This document shows, in pieces, positions 14,768-23,025 of a stretch of DNA of 40,761 bases. This DNA comes from CBDUMN01 sp965368335 (GTDB lineage: Bacteria; Pseudomonadota; Alphaproteobacteria; Rhodospirillales; JAPHRK01), in assembly GCA_965368335.1 (NCBI GenBank), contig CBDUMN010000024.1:1-40761 (forward strand). The letters run 5' to 3'. The translations under genes and the position numbers were made by a program. Position 1 is the first letter of the stretch. Every line of letters starts with the position of its first letter. Under the pieces are notes generated by a model that did no database searches, was not told the DNA's origin, and worked only from the letters and a program-made list of their open reading frames with translations.

Positions 14768-17353
14768 GTGCTTGAAGAATATCGCAAACACGTCGCTGAG
14801 CGCGAAGCTCTTGGAATTCCTCCCGTGCCGCTGTCCGTCCAGCAGACGGAACAGCTGGTCGAGCTGCTGAAAAGCCCGTCGGCGGGTGAAGAGGAAACCC
14901 TGGTCGATCTGATCACCCACCGGGTTCCGGCAGGCGTTGACGATGCGGCGCGGGTCAAGGCGAGCTATCTGGCCCAGGTTGCGGTCGGCAACGAGTCCTG
15001 TTCGCTGATCTCCAAGGTCGAGGCGACAAAACTGCTGGGCACCATGCTCGGCGGCTACAACATCGAGCCTCTGATCACCCTGATCGACGATGCCGACTGC
15101 GGCGAGACCGCCACCGAGGCCTTAAAGAAGACCCTGCTGGTTTTCGACTACTTCCACGACATCAAGGAGCGTGCCGATAAAGGCAGCGCCAACGCCAAGG
15201 CGATTATTCAGTCCTGGGCCGATGCCGAGTGGTTCACCAGCCGTCCGGAAGTGCCGGAAAGTATGAAGCTGACGGTTTTCAAGGTGACTGGCGAAACCAA
15301 CACCGACGATCTGTCTCCGGCCCCCGACGCCTGGAGCCGCCCGGATATTCCGCTGCATGCGCTGGCGATGTTGAAAAACGCCCGCGAAGGCATTTCGCCG
15401 GATCAACCCGGCGAGCGCGGTCCGATCGACTACATCCAGGAACTGAAAAGTAAGGGCAACCTGGTCGCTTACGTAGGCGACGTGGTCGGCACCGGTTCTT
15501 CGCGTAAGTCCGCCACCAACTCGGTGCTCTGGTGGACCGGCGAAGACATTCCTTACGTTCCCAACAAGCGTTTCGGCGGCGTCTGCCTGGGCAGCAAGAT
15601 CGCGCCGATCTTCTATAACACCATGGAAGACGCGGGCGCTCTGCCGATTGAGCTCGACGTCAACGATATGAATATGGGCGACGAGATCGAGCTGCGTCCC
15701 ATGGAAGGCAAGGCCTTGAAAGACGGCAAGGTGATTGCCGAATTTAAGGTCAAGTCGGAAGTGATTTTCGACGAAGTGCGCGCCGGTGGCCGTATTCCGC
15801 TGATCATCGGCCGTGGTCTGACTGCGCGGGCTCGTGAGGCCCTGGGCCTCGAGCCTTCGACCCTGTTCCGTCAGCCGCATGCCCCGGAAGATACCGGCAA
15901 GGGCTTCACGCTGGCTCAGAAAATGGTCGGCCGGGCTTGTCAGTTGCCGGAAGGACAGGGCGTTCGTCCGGGCACCTACTGCGAACCGCATATGACCACC
16001 GTCGGTTCTCAGGACACCACCGGTCCGATGACCCGCGACGAGCTGAAAGATCTGGCCTGTCTCGGTTTCTCCGCCGATCTGGTGATGCAGTCCTTCTGTC
16101 ACACCAACGCCTATCCGAAGCTGGTCGACGTCAACACCCACAAGACCCTGCCGAAGTTTATCGAAACCCGCGGCGGCGTCGCTCTGCGTCCGGGCGATGG
16201 GGTGATCCACTCCTGGCTCAACCGTTTGCTGTTGCCCGATACGGTGGGCACCGGCGGCGACTCCCACACCCGCTTCCCGCTCGGTATTTCGTTCCCGGCT
16301 GGGTCCGGTCTGGTGGCCTTCGCCGCCGCGACCGGCGTCATGCCGCTCGATATGCCCGAATCGGTGCTGGTCAAGTTTAGCGGTAAGTTGCAGCCGGGCA
16401 TTACGCTGCGCGACATGGTCAACGCCATTCCTTTCTACGCCATTAAGCAGGGCCTGCTGACGGTCGAGAAGAAAGGCAAGAAGAACGTTTTCTCCGGCCG
16501 TATTCTCGAAATCGAAGGTCTGCCGGACCTTAAAGTCGAACAGGCGTTCGAATTGTCCGACGCCACGGCGGAACGCTCGGCGGCGGGTTGTACGGTGAAG
16601 CTCAACCAAGAACCGATCATTGAGTACATGACCTCCAACATCACCCTGATGAAATGGATGATCGCCAACGGCTATCACGACGAGCGCACCCTGAAGCGCC
16701 GCATCAAGGCCATGGAAGACTGGATCGCCAATCCGCAGTTGCTGGAGCGTGACGCCGATGCCGAATATGCGGCCGTCATCGAGATCAATATGGACGAAAT
16801 CGTTGAACCCATCGTCGCCTGCCCGAACGACCCGGATGATGTGAAGAGCTTGTCCGACGTGGTCGGCACCAAGATCGACGAAGTGTTCATCGGTTCCTGC
16901 ATGACCAATATCGGTCATTTCCGGGCTGCCGGTAAGGTGCTCGACGGCAAGACCGATCTGCCGACCCGTCTTTGGGTCGCCCCGCCGACCAAGATGGATG
17001 CGGCGATCCTGACCGAGGAAGGCTACTACTCGATCCTCGGTAAGACCGGCGCGCGCATGGAAACCCCGGGCTGTTCGCTCTGCATGGGCAACCAGGCGCA
17101 AATTCGTAAAGGTTCGACCGCCATGTCGACCTCGACACGGAACTTCCCCAACCGTCTGGGTATCGACACCAATGTCTACCTCGGTTCGGCCGAATTGGCC
17201 GCGGTTTGCGCTCTGCTGGGTAAAATTCCGACCAAGGAAGAGTATATGGAGCAGGTGAACGCCCTGGCCGAAGTATCGGGCGAAGTCTACCGTTACATGA
17301 ACTTCAACCAGATCGAGTCCTTCCAGTCGGTCGCCGATACGGTTGACGCCTGA
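14768..17353 (+). CDS. acnB: Aconitate hydratase B
   Basis: A protein of 861 residues when read from GTG at 14768, which gives the N-terminus (M)LEEYRKHVAEREALGIPP that aligns with E. coli AcnB and has GGAG seven bases upstream; an in-frame ATG at 14753 adds five unlikely residues. The [4Fe-4S] ligands are present as Cys711 (SCMTNIG), Cys769 and Cys772 (CSLCMGNQ). The domain order is that of AcnB, with the HEAT-like domain first and the swivelling domain before the catalytic core. It interconverts citrate and isocitrate in the TCA cycle. Many alphaproteobacteria use AcnA instead, so an AcnB here is informative for placement. Codon use is strongly biased, suggesting high expression. A terminator follows. 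Confidence 0.96.
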   Translation: MLEEYRKHVAEREALGIPPVPLSVQQTEQLVELLKSPSAGEEETLVDLITHRVPAGVDDAARVKASYLAQVAVGNESCSLISKVEATKLLGTMLGGYNIEPLITLIDDADCGETATEALKKTLLVFDYFHDIKERADKGSANAKAIIQSWADAEWFTSRPEVPESMKLTVFKVTGETNTDDLSPAPDAWSRPDIPLHALAMLKNAREGISPDQPGERGPIDYIQELKSKGNLVAYVGDVVGTGSSRKSATNSVLWWTGEDIPYVPNKRFGGVCLGSKIAPIFYNTMEDAGALPIELDVNDMNMGDEIELRPMEGKALKDGKVIAEFKVKSEVIFDEVRAGGRIPLIIGRGLTARAREALGLEPSTLFRQPHAPEDTGKGFTLAQKMVGRACQLPEGQGVRPGTYCEPHMTTVGSQDTTGPMTRDELKDLACLGFSADLVMQSFCHTNAYPKLVDVNTHKTLPKFIETRGGVALRPGDGVIHSWLNRLLLPDTVGTGGDSHTRFPLGISFPAGSGLVAFAAATGVMPLDMPESVLVKFSGKLQPGITLRDMVNAIPFYAIKQGLLTVEKKGKKNVFSGRILEIEGLPDLKVEQAFELSDATAERSAAGCTVKLNQEPIIEYMTSNITLMKWMIANGYHDERTLKRRIKAMEDWIANPQLLERDADAEYAAVIEINMDEIVEPIVACPNDPDDVKSLSDVVGTKIDEVFIGSCMTNIGHFRAAGKVLDGKTDLPTRLWVAPPTKMDAAILTEEGYYSILGKTGARMETPGCSLCMGNQAQIRKGSTAMSTSTRNFPNRLGIDTNVYLGSAELAAVCALLGKIPTKEEYMEQVNALAEVSGEVYRYMNFNQIESFQSVADTVDA

Positions 17354-17371
17354 CCGGACAGCAATCGTTAA

Positions 17372-17407
17372 AGAAAAGCCTCCGCCTTACTTGGCGGGGG
17401 CTTTTCT
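17372..17407 (+). terminator. Intrinsic terminator after acnB
   Basis: An inverted repeat AGAAAAGCC-TCCGCC with loop TTACTT and the matching GGCGGGGGCTTTTCT, 18 bases after the acnB stop. The stem is GC-rich at its top and ends in a short T-run, as in rho-independent terminators. Confidence 0.8.
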
Positions 17408-17466
17408 ATTGAGTGGAGGGTTTCAATCCAGGCGATAAACAAAGCGGCATCGTGAAACTAAATAAT

Positions 17467-17506
17467 TGAACGATGGGGTTCGTTCATTATATTGTTTACA
17501 GACAAT
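17467..17506. promoter_or_regulatory. Two inverted repeats in the promoter region of the MEDS gene
   Basis: TGAACGA-TGGGGT-TCGTTCA at 17467-17486 and ATTGT-TTACAG-ACAAT at 17491-17506 lie in an AT-rich stretch 30-70 bp before the ATG at 17536. They may be regulator-binding sites or overlap the promoter. No known consensus is matched. Confidence 0.45.
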
Positions 17507-17535
17507 AAAACTGCGGGAATGAGAGGTGTTTGGCT

Positions 17536-18159
17536 ATGAGCCATGCCCATCCCACGACATCGCTCGGTTTTGCCGAAGGGATGTTTCCGGTAGGAACCCA
17601 CGTTTGCCAGGTCGTAACCGACGACCGGGAGCGCGAGGAAGCGCTTCTCGCCTTTTTAAGAAGCGGGCTGGAGGCGGGAGAGCGATCCGCCTGTTTCTCT
17701 GATAGAGTTTCATCGCAAACGGTGGCCGATCATCTTGAAGGGCACGGTTTTTCTTACGATCAATTGGAACGAGACGGACTGATTTCGGTCAGTGGCACAC
17801 GGGATGTTTATTTTCCCGATGGAAAGTTCTGCGCCTATACCATGCTCACTACTTTAACCGCTTTTCATGAAGGGTCGGTCGCCGATGGCTGCCCTGCGGC
17901 GCGGGTGATCGGCGAGATGGACCCGGATATCAAAAATATCGAAGGTGGCGAGCAACTGTTGGAATACGAGACGCGGGTCAGCATGCTGCTCGAAGAACAT
18001 CCGGTGACGGCGGTCTGTCAGTATGACGCCCGGCAGTTCGACGGCGCGACCATCATGGATGTCTTGAGAGTCCATCCCATGATGGTGATCGACGGCACTA
18101 TCGTCCGCAATCCATTCTATGTCCCGCCTGAGAATTTTCTCACTTCTCCGGCTACGTAG
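17536..18159 (+). CDS. MEDS domain sensory protein (DcmR-type)
   Basis: A 207-residue soluble protein whose whole length resembles the MEDS (methanogen/methylotroph, DcmR sensory) domain: PVGTHVCQVVTDDRER at the start, where the HVC(Q) motif and the following DxxER are typical, a Rossmann-like alternation including LEAGERSACFSD, then a GEMDPDI segment and a C-terminal TAVCQYD strand followed by VLRVHPMMVIDG. MEDS domains are thought to bind small molecules and are often fused to histidine kinases or DNA-binding domains. Here it is a stand-alone protein 17 bases before a histidine kinase gene. ATG 17536 has GAGAGG nine bases upstream; an in-frame TTG at 17530 would add two residues. Confidence 0.85.
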   Translation: MSHAHPTTSLGFAEGMFPVGTHVCQVVTDDREREEALLAFLRSGLEAGERSACFSDRVSSQTVADHLEGHGFSYDQLERDGLISVSGTRDVYFPDGKFCAYTMLTTLTAFHEGSVADGCPAARVIGEMDPDIKNIEGGEQLLEYETRVSMLLEEHPVTAVCQYDARQFDGATIMDVLRVHPMMVIDGTIVRNPFYVPPENFLTSPAT

Positions 18160-18176
18160 CCAAGTCGAGAAACGAC

Positions 18177-19667
18177 ATGCAATCAAACCTGCTTGCCCGG
18201 CTGCTGTTGATTCAGAATATGGCGATGTTGATGGAGAGCTGGGAGACGCTTTCCGGGTTCATTTGCCGGGGGCTGGAAGAATTTCCAGGCGTTCTTTCAA
18301 CCCATTATGAGAATACCCCCGTGGAAACGGAAAAAACGGACCGTAGTCTGATTGTTCCCCTGCATTCGGGGGAAAAGGATTATGGGGCGATTGTCATGGA
18401 GGTTGATGACCGCGCCGAGATCGGCCTTTATTTGCCCTATATCCAGAACATGCTGGGTATGATCGCCGTGATCCTCGACAATCGGGAACAGACGGAACAC
18501 CTGAAGGCTGAGGTCGAAAGCCGCCGGGAAGCCGAAAACAAGCTCAGAAAGCTAACCAGTGCGGTTGAGCAAAGTCCCAATGCCGTCGTGATTACCGATC
18601 TGCGAGGGGTCATCGAATATGTGAATCCCCGCTTTTCGCAAATGACGGGTTACGGTCCGTCGGAAACCGTGGGGCGCAACATCAGCCTTTTGCAGTCTGG
18701 CGAAACCTCTGAAGAAACCTATGAGGACTTATGGCGGACCATTCTTGCCGGGCGCCGGTGGCAGGGGGATTTGAAAGATAAGCGCCGAGACGGCAGCACA
18801 TTCTGGGCTTCCGTCTCGATCTCGCCGGTGTGGGACGAAAAGGGCAAGATCAGCAATTTCGTCGCCATGCATGAGGATATTACGCATCGCAAAAGGGCTG
18901 AGCAGAAGGTTCGCAAGGCCATGGGACAGGCGCAATCGGCCAACAAAGCGAAAAGCGAGCTTCTGGCCAACATGAGCCATGAGTTGCGCACCCCCTTGAA
19001 TGCCATTATTGGATTTTCCGATACGATCAAGAGCGAAATTTTCGGCCCCATCGGGAATTCCAGATATGCCGACTACACGAGCCATATCTTTGATTCGGCC
19101 GAGCACCTTCTTGAGCTGATCAACGATATTCTCGATGTCTCGGCGATTGAGGCGGGAAAGGTCGAGTTGCTTGAAGAAAACCTATCGGTTTACGAGATTG
19201 CGGAAAATTGTTTCCGTCTTATCGAGCCGCGGGCCAACCAGGGCAATGTTTCGGTTGTGAAAGCCTTACCGGACGGTTTGCCGTTGTTTTTCGGGGATGA
19301 GCGGCGGATCAAGCAATCTCTGATCAATCTGCTCAGCAATGCGGTGAAGTTTACCCCCGAAGGGGGCTCCGTGACGCTGGCGGCCAAATTACTGCCGGGG
19401 GATGAACTTGAGCTATCGGTAACGGATACCGGCGTGGGGATGGGCAAAAAGGAAAAAGAAAAAGCCATGACTCAATTCGGTCAGGTCGATTCCGGACTCA
19501 ATCGCAAACATGAAGGGACCGGCCTGGGTTTGCCGTTGGTCTTGGGGCTTGTTGAATTGCACGGCGGACGGTTCGTCCTCGATAGCAAGCCGGGAAAAGG
19601 GACGGTGGCGCGAATTATCTTACCGCCGAGCCGTATTCTGGCGCAGGTCGAGGTGAAAAGCGGATAA
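18177..19667 (+). CDS. PAS-domain sensor histidine kinase
   Basis: A 496-residue protein without clear transmembrane helices. Residues 1-105 form a GAF-like segment, 106-125 a coiled-coil linker, 125-240 a PAS domain (SPNAVVITDLRGVIEYVNPRF, ending in a PAC-type HEDITHRKRAE), 255-325 a HisKA dimerisation domain with the phosphoacceptor His268 in NMSHELRTPLNA, and 370-485 an HATPase with N box (LINLLSNAVKF), G1 (DTGVGM) and G2 (GTGLGL). There is no receiver or output domain and no response regulator next to it, so its partner is unknown. The gene follows the MEDS gene by 17 bases and is probably co-transcribed with it, which suggests that the MEDS protein feeds signals to this kinase. Confidence 0.93.
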   Translation: MQSNLLARLLLIQNMAMLMESWETLSGFICRGLEEFPGVLSTHYENTPVETEKTDRSLIVPLHSGEKDYGAIVMEVDDRAEIGLYLPYIQNMLGMIAVILDNREQTEHLKAEVESRREAENKLRKLTSAVEQSPNAVVITDLRGVIEYVNPRFSQMTGYGPSETVGRNISLLQSGETSEETYEDLWRTILAGRRWQGDLKDKRRDGSTFWASVSISPVWDEKGKISNFVAMHEDITHRKRAEQKVRKAMGQAQSANKAKSELLANMSHELRTPLNAIIGFSDTIKSEIFGPIGNSRYADYTSHIFDSAEHLLELINDILDVSAIEAGKVELLEENLSVYEIAENCFRLIEPRANQGNVSVVKALPDGLPLFFGDERRIKQSLINLLSNAVKFTPEGGSVTLAAKLLPGDELELSVTDTGVGMGKKEKEKAMTQFGQVDSGLNRKHEGTGLGLPLVLGLVELHGGRFVLDSKPGKGTVARIILPPSRILAQVEVKSG

Positions 19668-19752
19668 ACGCAAAACGGTCCTGACCCTAGGAACGACCTG
19701 TGTTAAAACGAGACCAACAAGTCATAAAATAAGAAAAATGAGGGATTAAAGA

Positions 19753-20535
19753 GTGCAAAAAGCATTCAGATATCTTTTGCGGCGGCTGGGAATTGCCGGA
19801 ACCGTTGCGGCTGTTGTCGCCATTAGCGTTGCCTTTTCCGTTGCGGTTGCTTCTTTAGTCGCGACTCTGTTCCTTCAGGTGGACCTCGCTCCGACTCTTG
19901 TTATGTCGGTGGTGACGCCAATTCTGGTCGCCACACCGGTAGCCTGGCAGTTTTGTGTCATTATCCGGGATCTCGACAAGGCCGAGCGAGAGCTGAAAAT
20001 CCTCGCGATGACCGATGATTTGACCGGTCTCGACAATCGCCGCCAGTTCGTTGAGTTGGCGACAAGGCATATCAGTTATATCCGTCGGTTTGGCGGTGAA
20101 GCGGCATTGATCGTTCTCGATATCGACCACTTCAAAAAAATCAATGACACTTATGGCCATCAGGCGGGCGATGTGGTTCTGAAATCCCTTGTTGCGCCGA
20201 TTAGAAGCCAGCTGAGAGAGGTTGATACGTTTGCCAGAATTGGCGGCGAGGAATTCGCTATTCTCCTTCCCCATGCCGGTCTTGAGATGGCGTTAAGGGT
20301 GGCCGAGAGAATTCGCAGGGCGGTCGCCTGTTCTGAGAGTTTCTCCGAAGGGACCGGGCTCACGATCAGTCTGGGGGTAGCGGCGGCCGAAGGGGCAAAT
20401 GCTCAATATGAAGAGTTATTCGATCAGGCCGACAAGGCCCTTTATGCGGCGAAGCAAAACGGGCGCAACCGGACGGAAGTGGTGCCGACTGTTTTGGAAA
20501 CCTTTGGTCAGGAAGCGCCCGACTGGGTGATTTGA
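19753..20535 (+). CDS. Membrane-anchored diguanylate cyclase (GGDEF)
   Basis: A 260-residue protein with two predicted membrane helices (about 14-41 and 48-70) separated by a very short periplasmic or external loop, then a coiled linker and a GGDEF domain. The catalytic loop is GGEEF at 164-168, an active variant. RxxD at 155-158 lies five residues before it, the product-inhibition I-site. The substrate-binding DDLTGLDNRR and metal-binding D(I)DHFKKINDTYGH motifs are intact, so synthesis of c-di-GMP from GTP is expected. Translation starts at GTG 19753, preceded by GAGGG. It is 85 bases after the histidine kinase gene, same strand, and ends before a strong terminator. Confidence 0.92.
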   Translation: MQKAFRYLLRRLGIAGTVAAVVAISVAFSVAVASLVATLFLQVDLAPTLVMSVVTPILVATPVAWQFCVIIRDLDKAERELKILAMTDDLTGLDNRRQFVELATRHISYIRRFGGEAALIVLDIDHFKKINDTYGHQAGDVVLKSLVAPIRSQLREVDTFARIGGEEFAILLPHAGLEMALRVAERIRRAVACSESFSEGTGLTISLGVAAAEGANAQYEELFDQADKALYAAKQNGRNRTEVVPTVLETFGQEAPDWVI

Positions 20536-20544
20536 GGAAAAGGA

Positions 20545-20578
20545 CAGAGCCCCACCGGTTGGCGGGGCTCTGCTTTTT
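20545..20578 (+). terminator. Intrinsic terminator between the GGDEF gene and ahpF
   Basis: CAGAGCCCC / GGGGCTCTG stem with a short GC-rich top, followed by CTTTTT. It lies between two convergent genes and, since the stem is symmetric, may serve both strands. Confidence 0.85.
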
Positions 20579-20583
20579 CTGTT

Positions 20584-22167
20584 CTATTCTGCGGCGATGG
20601 CCACGGTTTCGGAGTGTTTGAGCAGGTAGTCGAAGGCCGACAGGGCGGCTTTCGAACCTTCGCCCATGGCGACGATGATCTGCTTATAAGGCACGGTGGT
20701 CACGTCGCCGCAGGCGTAAATGCCGGGTTGGCTGGTCTCGCAGCGTTCGTTGACGACGATCTCACCGTAGGGCGTGACCTCGACCAGATCCTTCACCACG
20801 TCGCTGTTGGGCACCAGACCGATCTGGACGAAGACGCCCGCCAAATCCTGGGTCCGTACATCGCCGGTCGCCCGGTCCTGGTACTGGATGGCCGTGACCT
20901 TGCCATTCTCGGCGAGAATTTCCTGCGTCGCGACATTTTTCAGGATCGTCACGTTGTCGCGCTTTTCCGCCTGATCGATCAATACCTTGTCGGCCTTCAA
21001 CTCGGGCAGAAATTCGAAAACCGTCACCGATTTGACGATCCCGGCCAGATCGAGAGCCGCTTCGATACCGGAGTTGCCGCCGCCAATTACCGCTACATTC
21101 TTGCCCTTGAAGAAGGGGCCGTCGCAGTGCGGGCAGTAGGCCACACCGTTGCCGATGTTTTCTTTCTCGCCGCGACATCCCAACTCGCGCCACTTGGCGC
21201 CGGTGGCGATAATCACGGTCTTGGTGTCGATCATTTCGCCCGATGACAGGGTGACGGTCTTGACCTCGCCGTTTTCAATGGCGTCCACCCGGAAGTGTTC
21301 CTTCAAGGTGATGTCGTATTCCTTGAGGTGAGCCGCCAGATGGGCCGACAGTTCGGGGCCGGTGGTCTTCGGCACCGAGATAAAGTTTTCGATTCCCACC
21401 GTGTCCTTAACCTGCCCGCCGATACGGTCGGCGACCACGGTCACGGCCAAGCCTTTACGGGCAGCGTAAATGGCTGAGGCCACACCGGCCGGGCCGCCGC
21501 CGATCACCAGAACGTCTTGCAGAGGCATCTTCTCTTTGGGCGCGCTGTTGGCGACAGACTGAGGCTTTTTCTCCATCAGCTTGCCGACCAGGACCGAGGG
21601 ATCGATCTTGCCATTGGCGAAGATTTCACCGTTCAGGTAAACGGTCGGCACACCTTGGATGTCGCGTTCTTCGATCACCTCGGGGAACAGGCCGCCGTCG
21701 ATCATCTCCGATGAGATATTCGGGTTCAAAACGGCGAACTGGTTCAACGTCTGCACCACGTCGGGGCAATTGTGACAGCTCAAGCTGACGAAAACCTCGA
21801 AGCGCAATTCTTCATCGATCCCGCCGACGATATTTTTCAGGCTGTCGTCCAGCTTGATCGGTGTGCCCGAGGCGTGGAGGATGGCTAAGACCAGCGAGTT
21901 GAATTCGTGTCCGCCGGGAATGCCGGAAAACCGGATGCCGCTGTCTTTACCGTCGGCTTCGACGGAAAAGCTGATGGGACTGCGCAGGGTTTCCGGCGCG
22001 TCCCGTTCTTCCACCGAAATACGCTCGCTGATCGAGGCGATATCGGTGAGGAAATTCTTGAGCTCGGTGCGCTTTTCGTGCTCACCCGTTTGCAAAACCA
22101 GGGTGACGCCGTTTTTCATTTCCGCCGTATAACTCTTCAGCGCGGTCAGGATGTCTTTGCTCAACAT
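20584..22167 (-). CDS. ahpF: Alkyl hydroperoxide reductase subunit F
   Basis: A 527-residue flavoprotein read from ATG 22167, giving MLSKDILTALKSYTAEMKNG, which aligns with the E. coli AhpF start; GGGAAAG precedes it. An upstream in-frame ATG at 22197 adds ten unconvincing residues. The N-terminal tandem thioredoxin-fold part has the redox pair Cys131-Cys134 (SCHNCPD), and the thioredoxin-reductase-like part has the FAD motif VIGGGPAGVA near 221, Cys345-Cys348 (CPHCDG) and the NAD(P)H motif VIGGGNSGIEAA. It moves electrons from NADH through FAD and the two disulfides to AhpC. The gene lies 111 bases downstream of ahpC and is probably expressed from the same OxyR-controlled promoter. Confidence 0.96.
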   Translation of the reverse strand: MLSKDILTALKSYTAEMKNGVTLVLQTGEHEKRTELKNFLTDIASISERISVEERDAPETLRSPISFSVEADGKDSGIRFSGIPGGHEFNSLVLAILHASGTPIKLDDSLKNIVGGIDEELRFEVFVSLSCHNCPDVVQTLNQFAVLNPNISSEMIDGGLFPEVIEERDIQGVPTVYLNGEIFANGKIDPSVLVGKLMEKKPQSVANSAPKEKMPLQDVLVIGGGPAGVASAIYAARKGLAVTVVADRIGGQVKDTVGIENFISVPKTTGPELSAHLAAHLKEYDITLKEHFRVDAIENGEVKTVTLSSGEMIDTKTVIIATGAKWRELGCRGEKENIGNGVAYCPHCDGPFFKGKNVAVIGGGNSGIEAALDLAGIVKSVTVFEFLPELKADKVLIDQAEKRDNVTILKNVATQEILAENGKVTAIQYQDRATGDVRTQDLAGVFVQIGLVPNSDVVKDLVEVTPYGEIVVNERCETSQPGIYACGDVTTVPYKQIIVAMGEGSKAALSAFDYLLKHSETVAIAAE

Positions 22168-22239
22168 GGGTCTTTCCCTTTTCATTGCTTGCGGCATTCG
22201 CCGGTTTTCTAACGTTCGGTTTTTGTTTTTTAGGGGGGA

Positions 22240-22264
22240 CCCGGCCCGCCAGAGGCGGACCGGG
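22240..22264. promoter_or_regulatory. Hairpin in the ahpC-ahpF intergenic gap
   Basis: CCCGG-C-CCGCC-AGA-GGCGG-A-CCGGG forms an 11-pair stem with one A/C mismatch. On the transcribed (minus) strand no T-run follows, so partial readthrough or protection of the upstream ahpC message is more likely than full termination. Confidence 0.55.
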
Positions 22265-22278
22265 CTGGGGAGGGGAAC

Positions 22279-22842
22279 TTAGATTTTGCCGACCAGATCG
22301 AGGCTCGGGGTCAGGGTTTCTTCGCCCTGCTCCCATGCCGCCGGGCAAACTTCGCCGTCGTGCTGGGCGACATACTGGGCGGCCTTGACCTTACGGACCA
22401 TGTCCTTGGCCGAGCGGCCGATGCCCAGATCGTGGATTTCACAGACCTTGATGATGCCGTCCGGGTCGGCCAGGAAGGTGCCGCGCAGTGCGAGGCCGTC
22501 TTCCTCGATCATCACGTCGAAGCCGCGGGAAATGGCTCCGGTCGGGTCGCCGAGCATCGGGTAATTGATCTTGCCGATGGCCTCACTGGTGTCGTGCCAG
22601 GCCTTGTGGACGAAGTGGGTGTCGGTCGAGACCGAGTAGACTTCGACGCCCAGGCCCTGAAGCTCTTCATAGTACTTGGCCATGTCTTCCAGCTCGGTCG
22701 GGCAGACGAAGGTGAAGTCGGCCGGGTAGAACAGGAAGATCGACCACTTACCCTTGACGTCCTCGGAGGTGACTTCCTTGAATTCGCCGTTGTGGAATGC
22801 CTGTGCGGTGAACTCGGGAATCGATTTGTTGATCATGCTCAT
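22279..22842 (-). CDS. ahpC: Alkyl hydroperoxide reductase subunit C (peroxiredoxin)
   Basis: A 187-residue typical 2-Cys peroxiredoxin read from ATG 22842 (MSMINKSIPEFTAQAFHNGE), the same length as E. coli AhpC. The frame extends five codons upstream to 22857 without family support. The peroxidatic cysteine is Cys47 in FYPADFTFVCPTE and the resolving cysteine is Cys166 in GEVCPAAW; the C-terminal SLDLVGKI is the conserved AhpC ending. It reduces H2O2, organic hydroperoxides and peroxynitrite in the cytoplasm and is recycled by AhpF. It is divergent from oxyR; the shared promoter region holds a pair of direct repeats that are candidate OxyR sites. Confidence 0.97.
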   Translation of the reverse strand: MSMINKSIPEFTAQAFHNGEFKEVTSEDVKGKWSIFLFYPADFTFVCPTELEDMAKYYEELQGLGVEVYSVSTDTHFVHKAWHDTSEAIGKINYPMLGDPTGAISRGFDVMIEEDGLALRGTFLADPDGIIKVCEIHDLGIGRSAKDMVRKVKAAQYVAQHDGEVCPAAWEQGEETLTPSLDLVGKI

Positions 22843-22934
22843 GCGTCTATCTCTCATTGACTAAAAAGGTTCAAACTAACCGGGCAAGCCGTTCCTCTCG
22901 CCGCCCGTCTTGATGAACAAACTATGCCCAAACC

Positions 22935-22982
22935 CAATCAATTAATAAAATGGTATATTTCCATCGCAATCATTGATAAAAT
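22935..22982. promoter_or_regulatory. Direct-repeat pair in the ahpC-oxyR promoter region
   Basis: CAATCAATTAATAAAAT at 22935-22951 and CAATCATTGATAAAAT at 22967-22982 are near-identical and end 31 bp apart, about three helical turns, so they present the same DNA face. A tetrameric LysR-type regulator such as OxyR commonly contacts spaced sites like this. The match to the enterobacterial OxyR consensus is poor, so the binding role is inferred from position and spacing. Confidence 0.5.
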
Positions 22983-23025
22983 AGATCAATTGGTTTTGCT
23001 TCCCTCGATACAGTTCAGGTGAGAC

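Noticed and set aside
15122..17101. A 659-codon minus-strand open frame
   Set aside because: It is antisense to acnB; the composition (His, Arg, Gln-rich) is typical of a shadow of a codon-biased gene.
22858..23025. A canonical enterobacterial OxyR site (ATAG-N7-CTAT repeats)
   Set aside because: No stretch fits the four-part consensus; only the direct repeats described above stand out.
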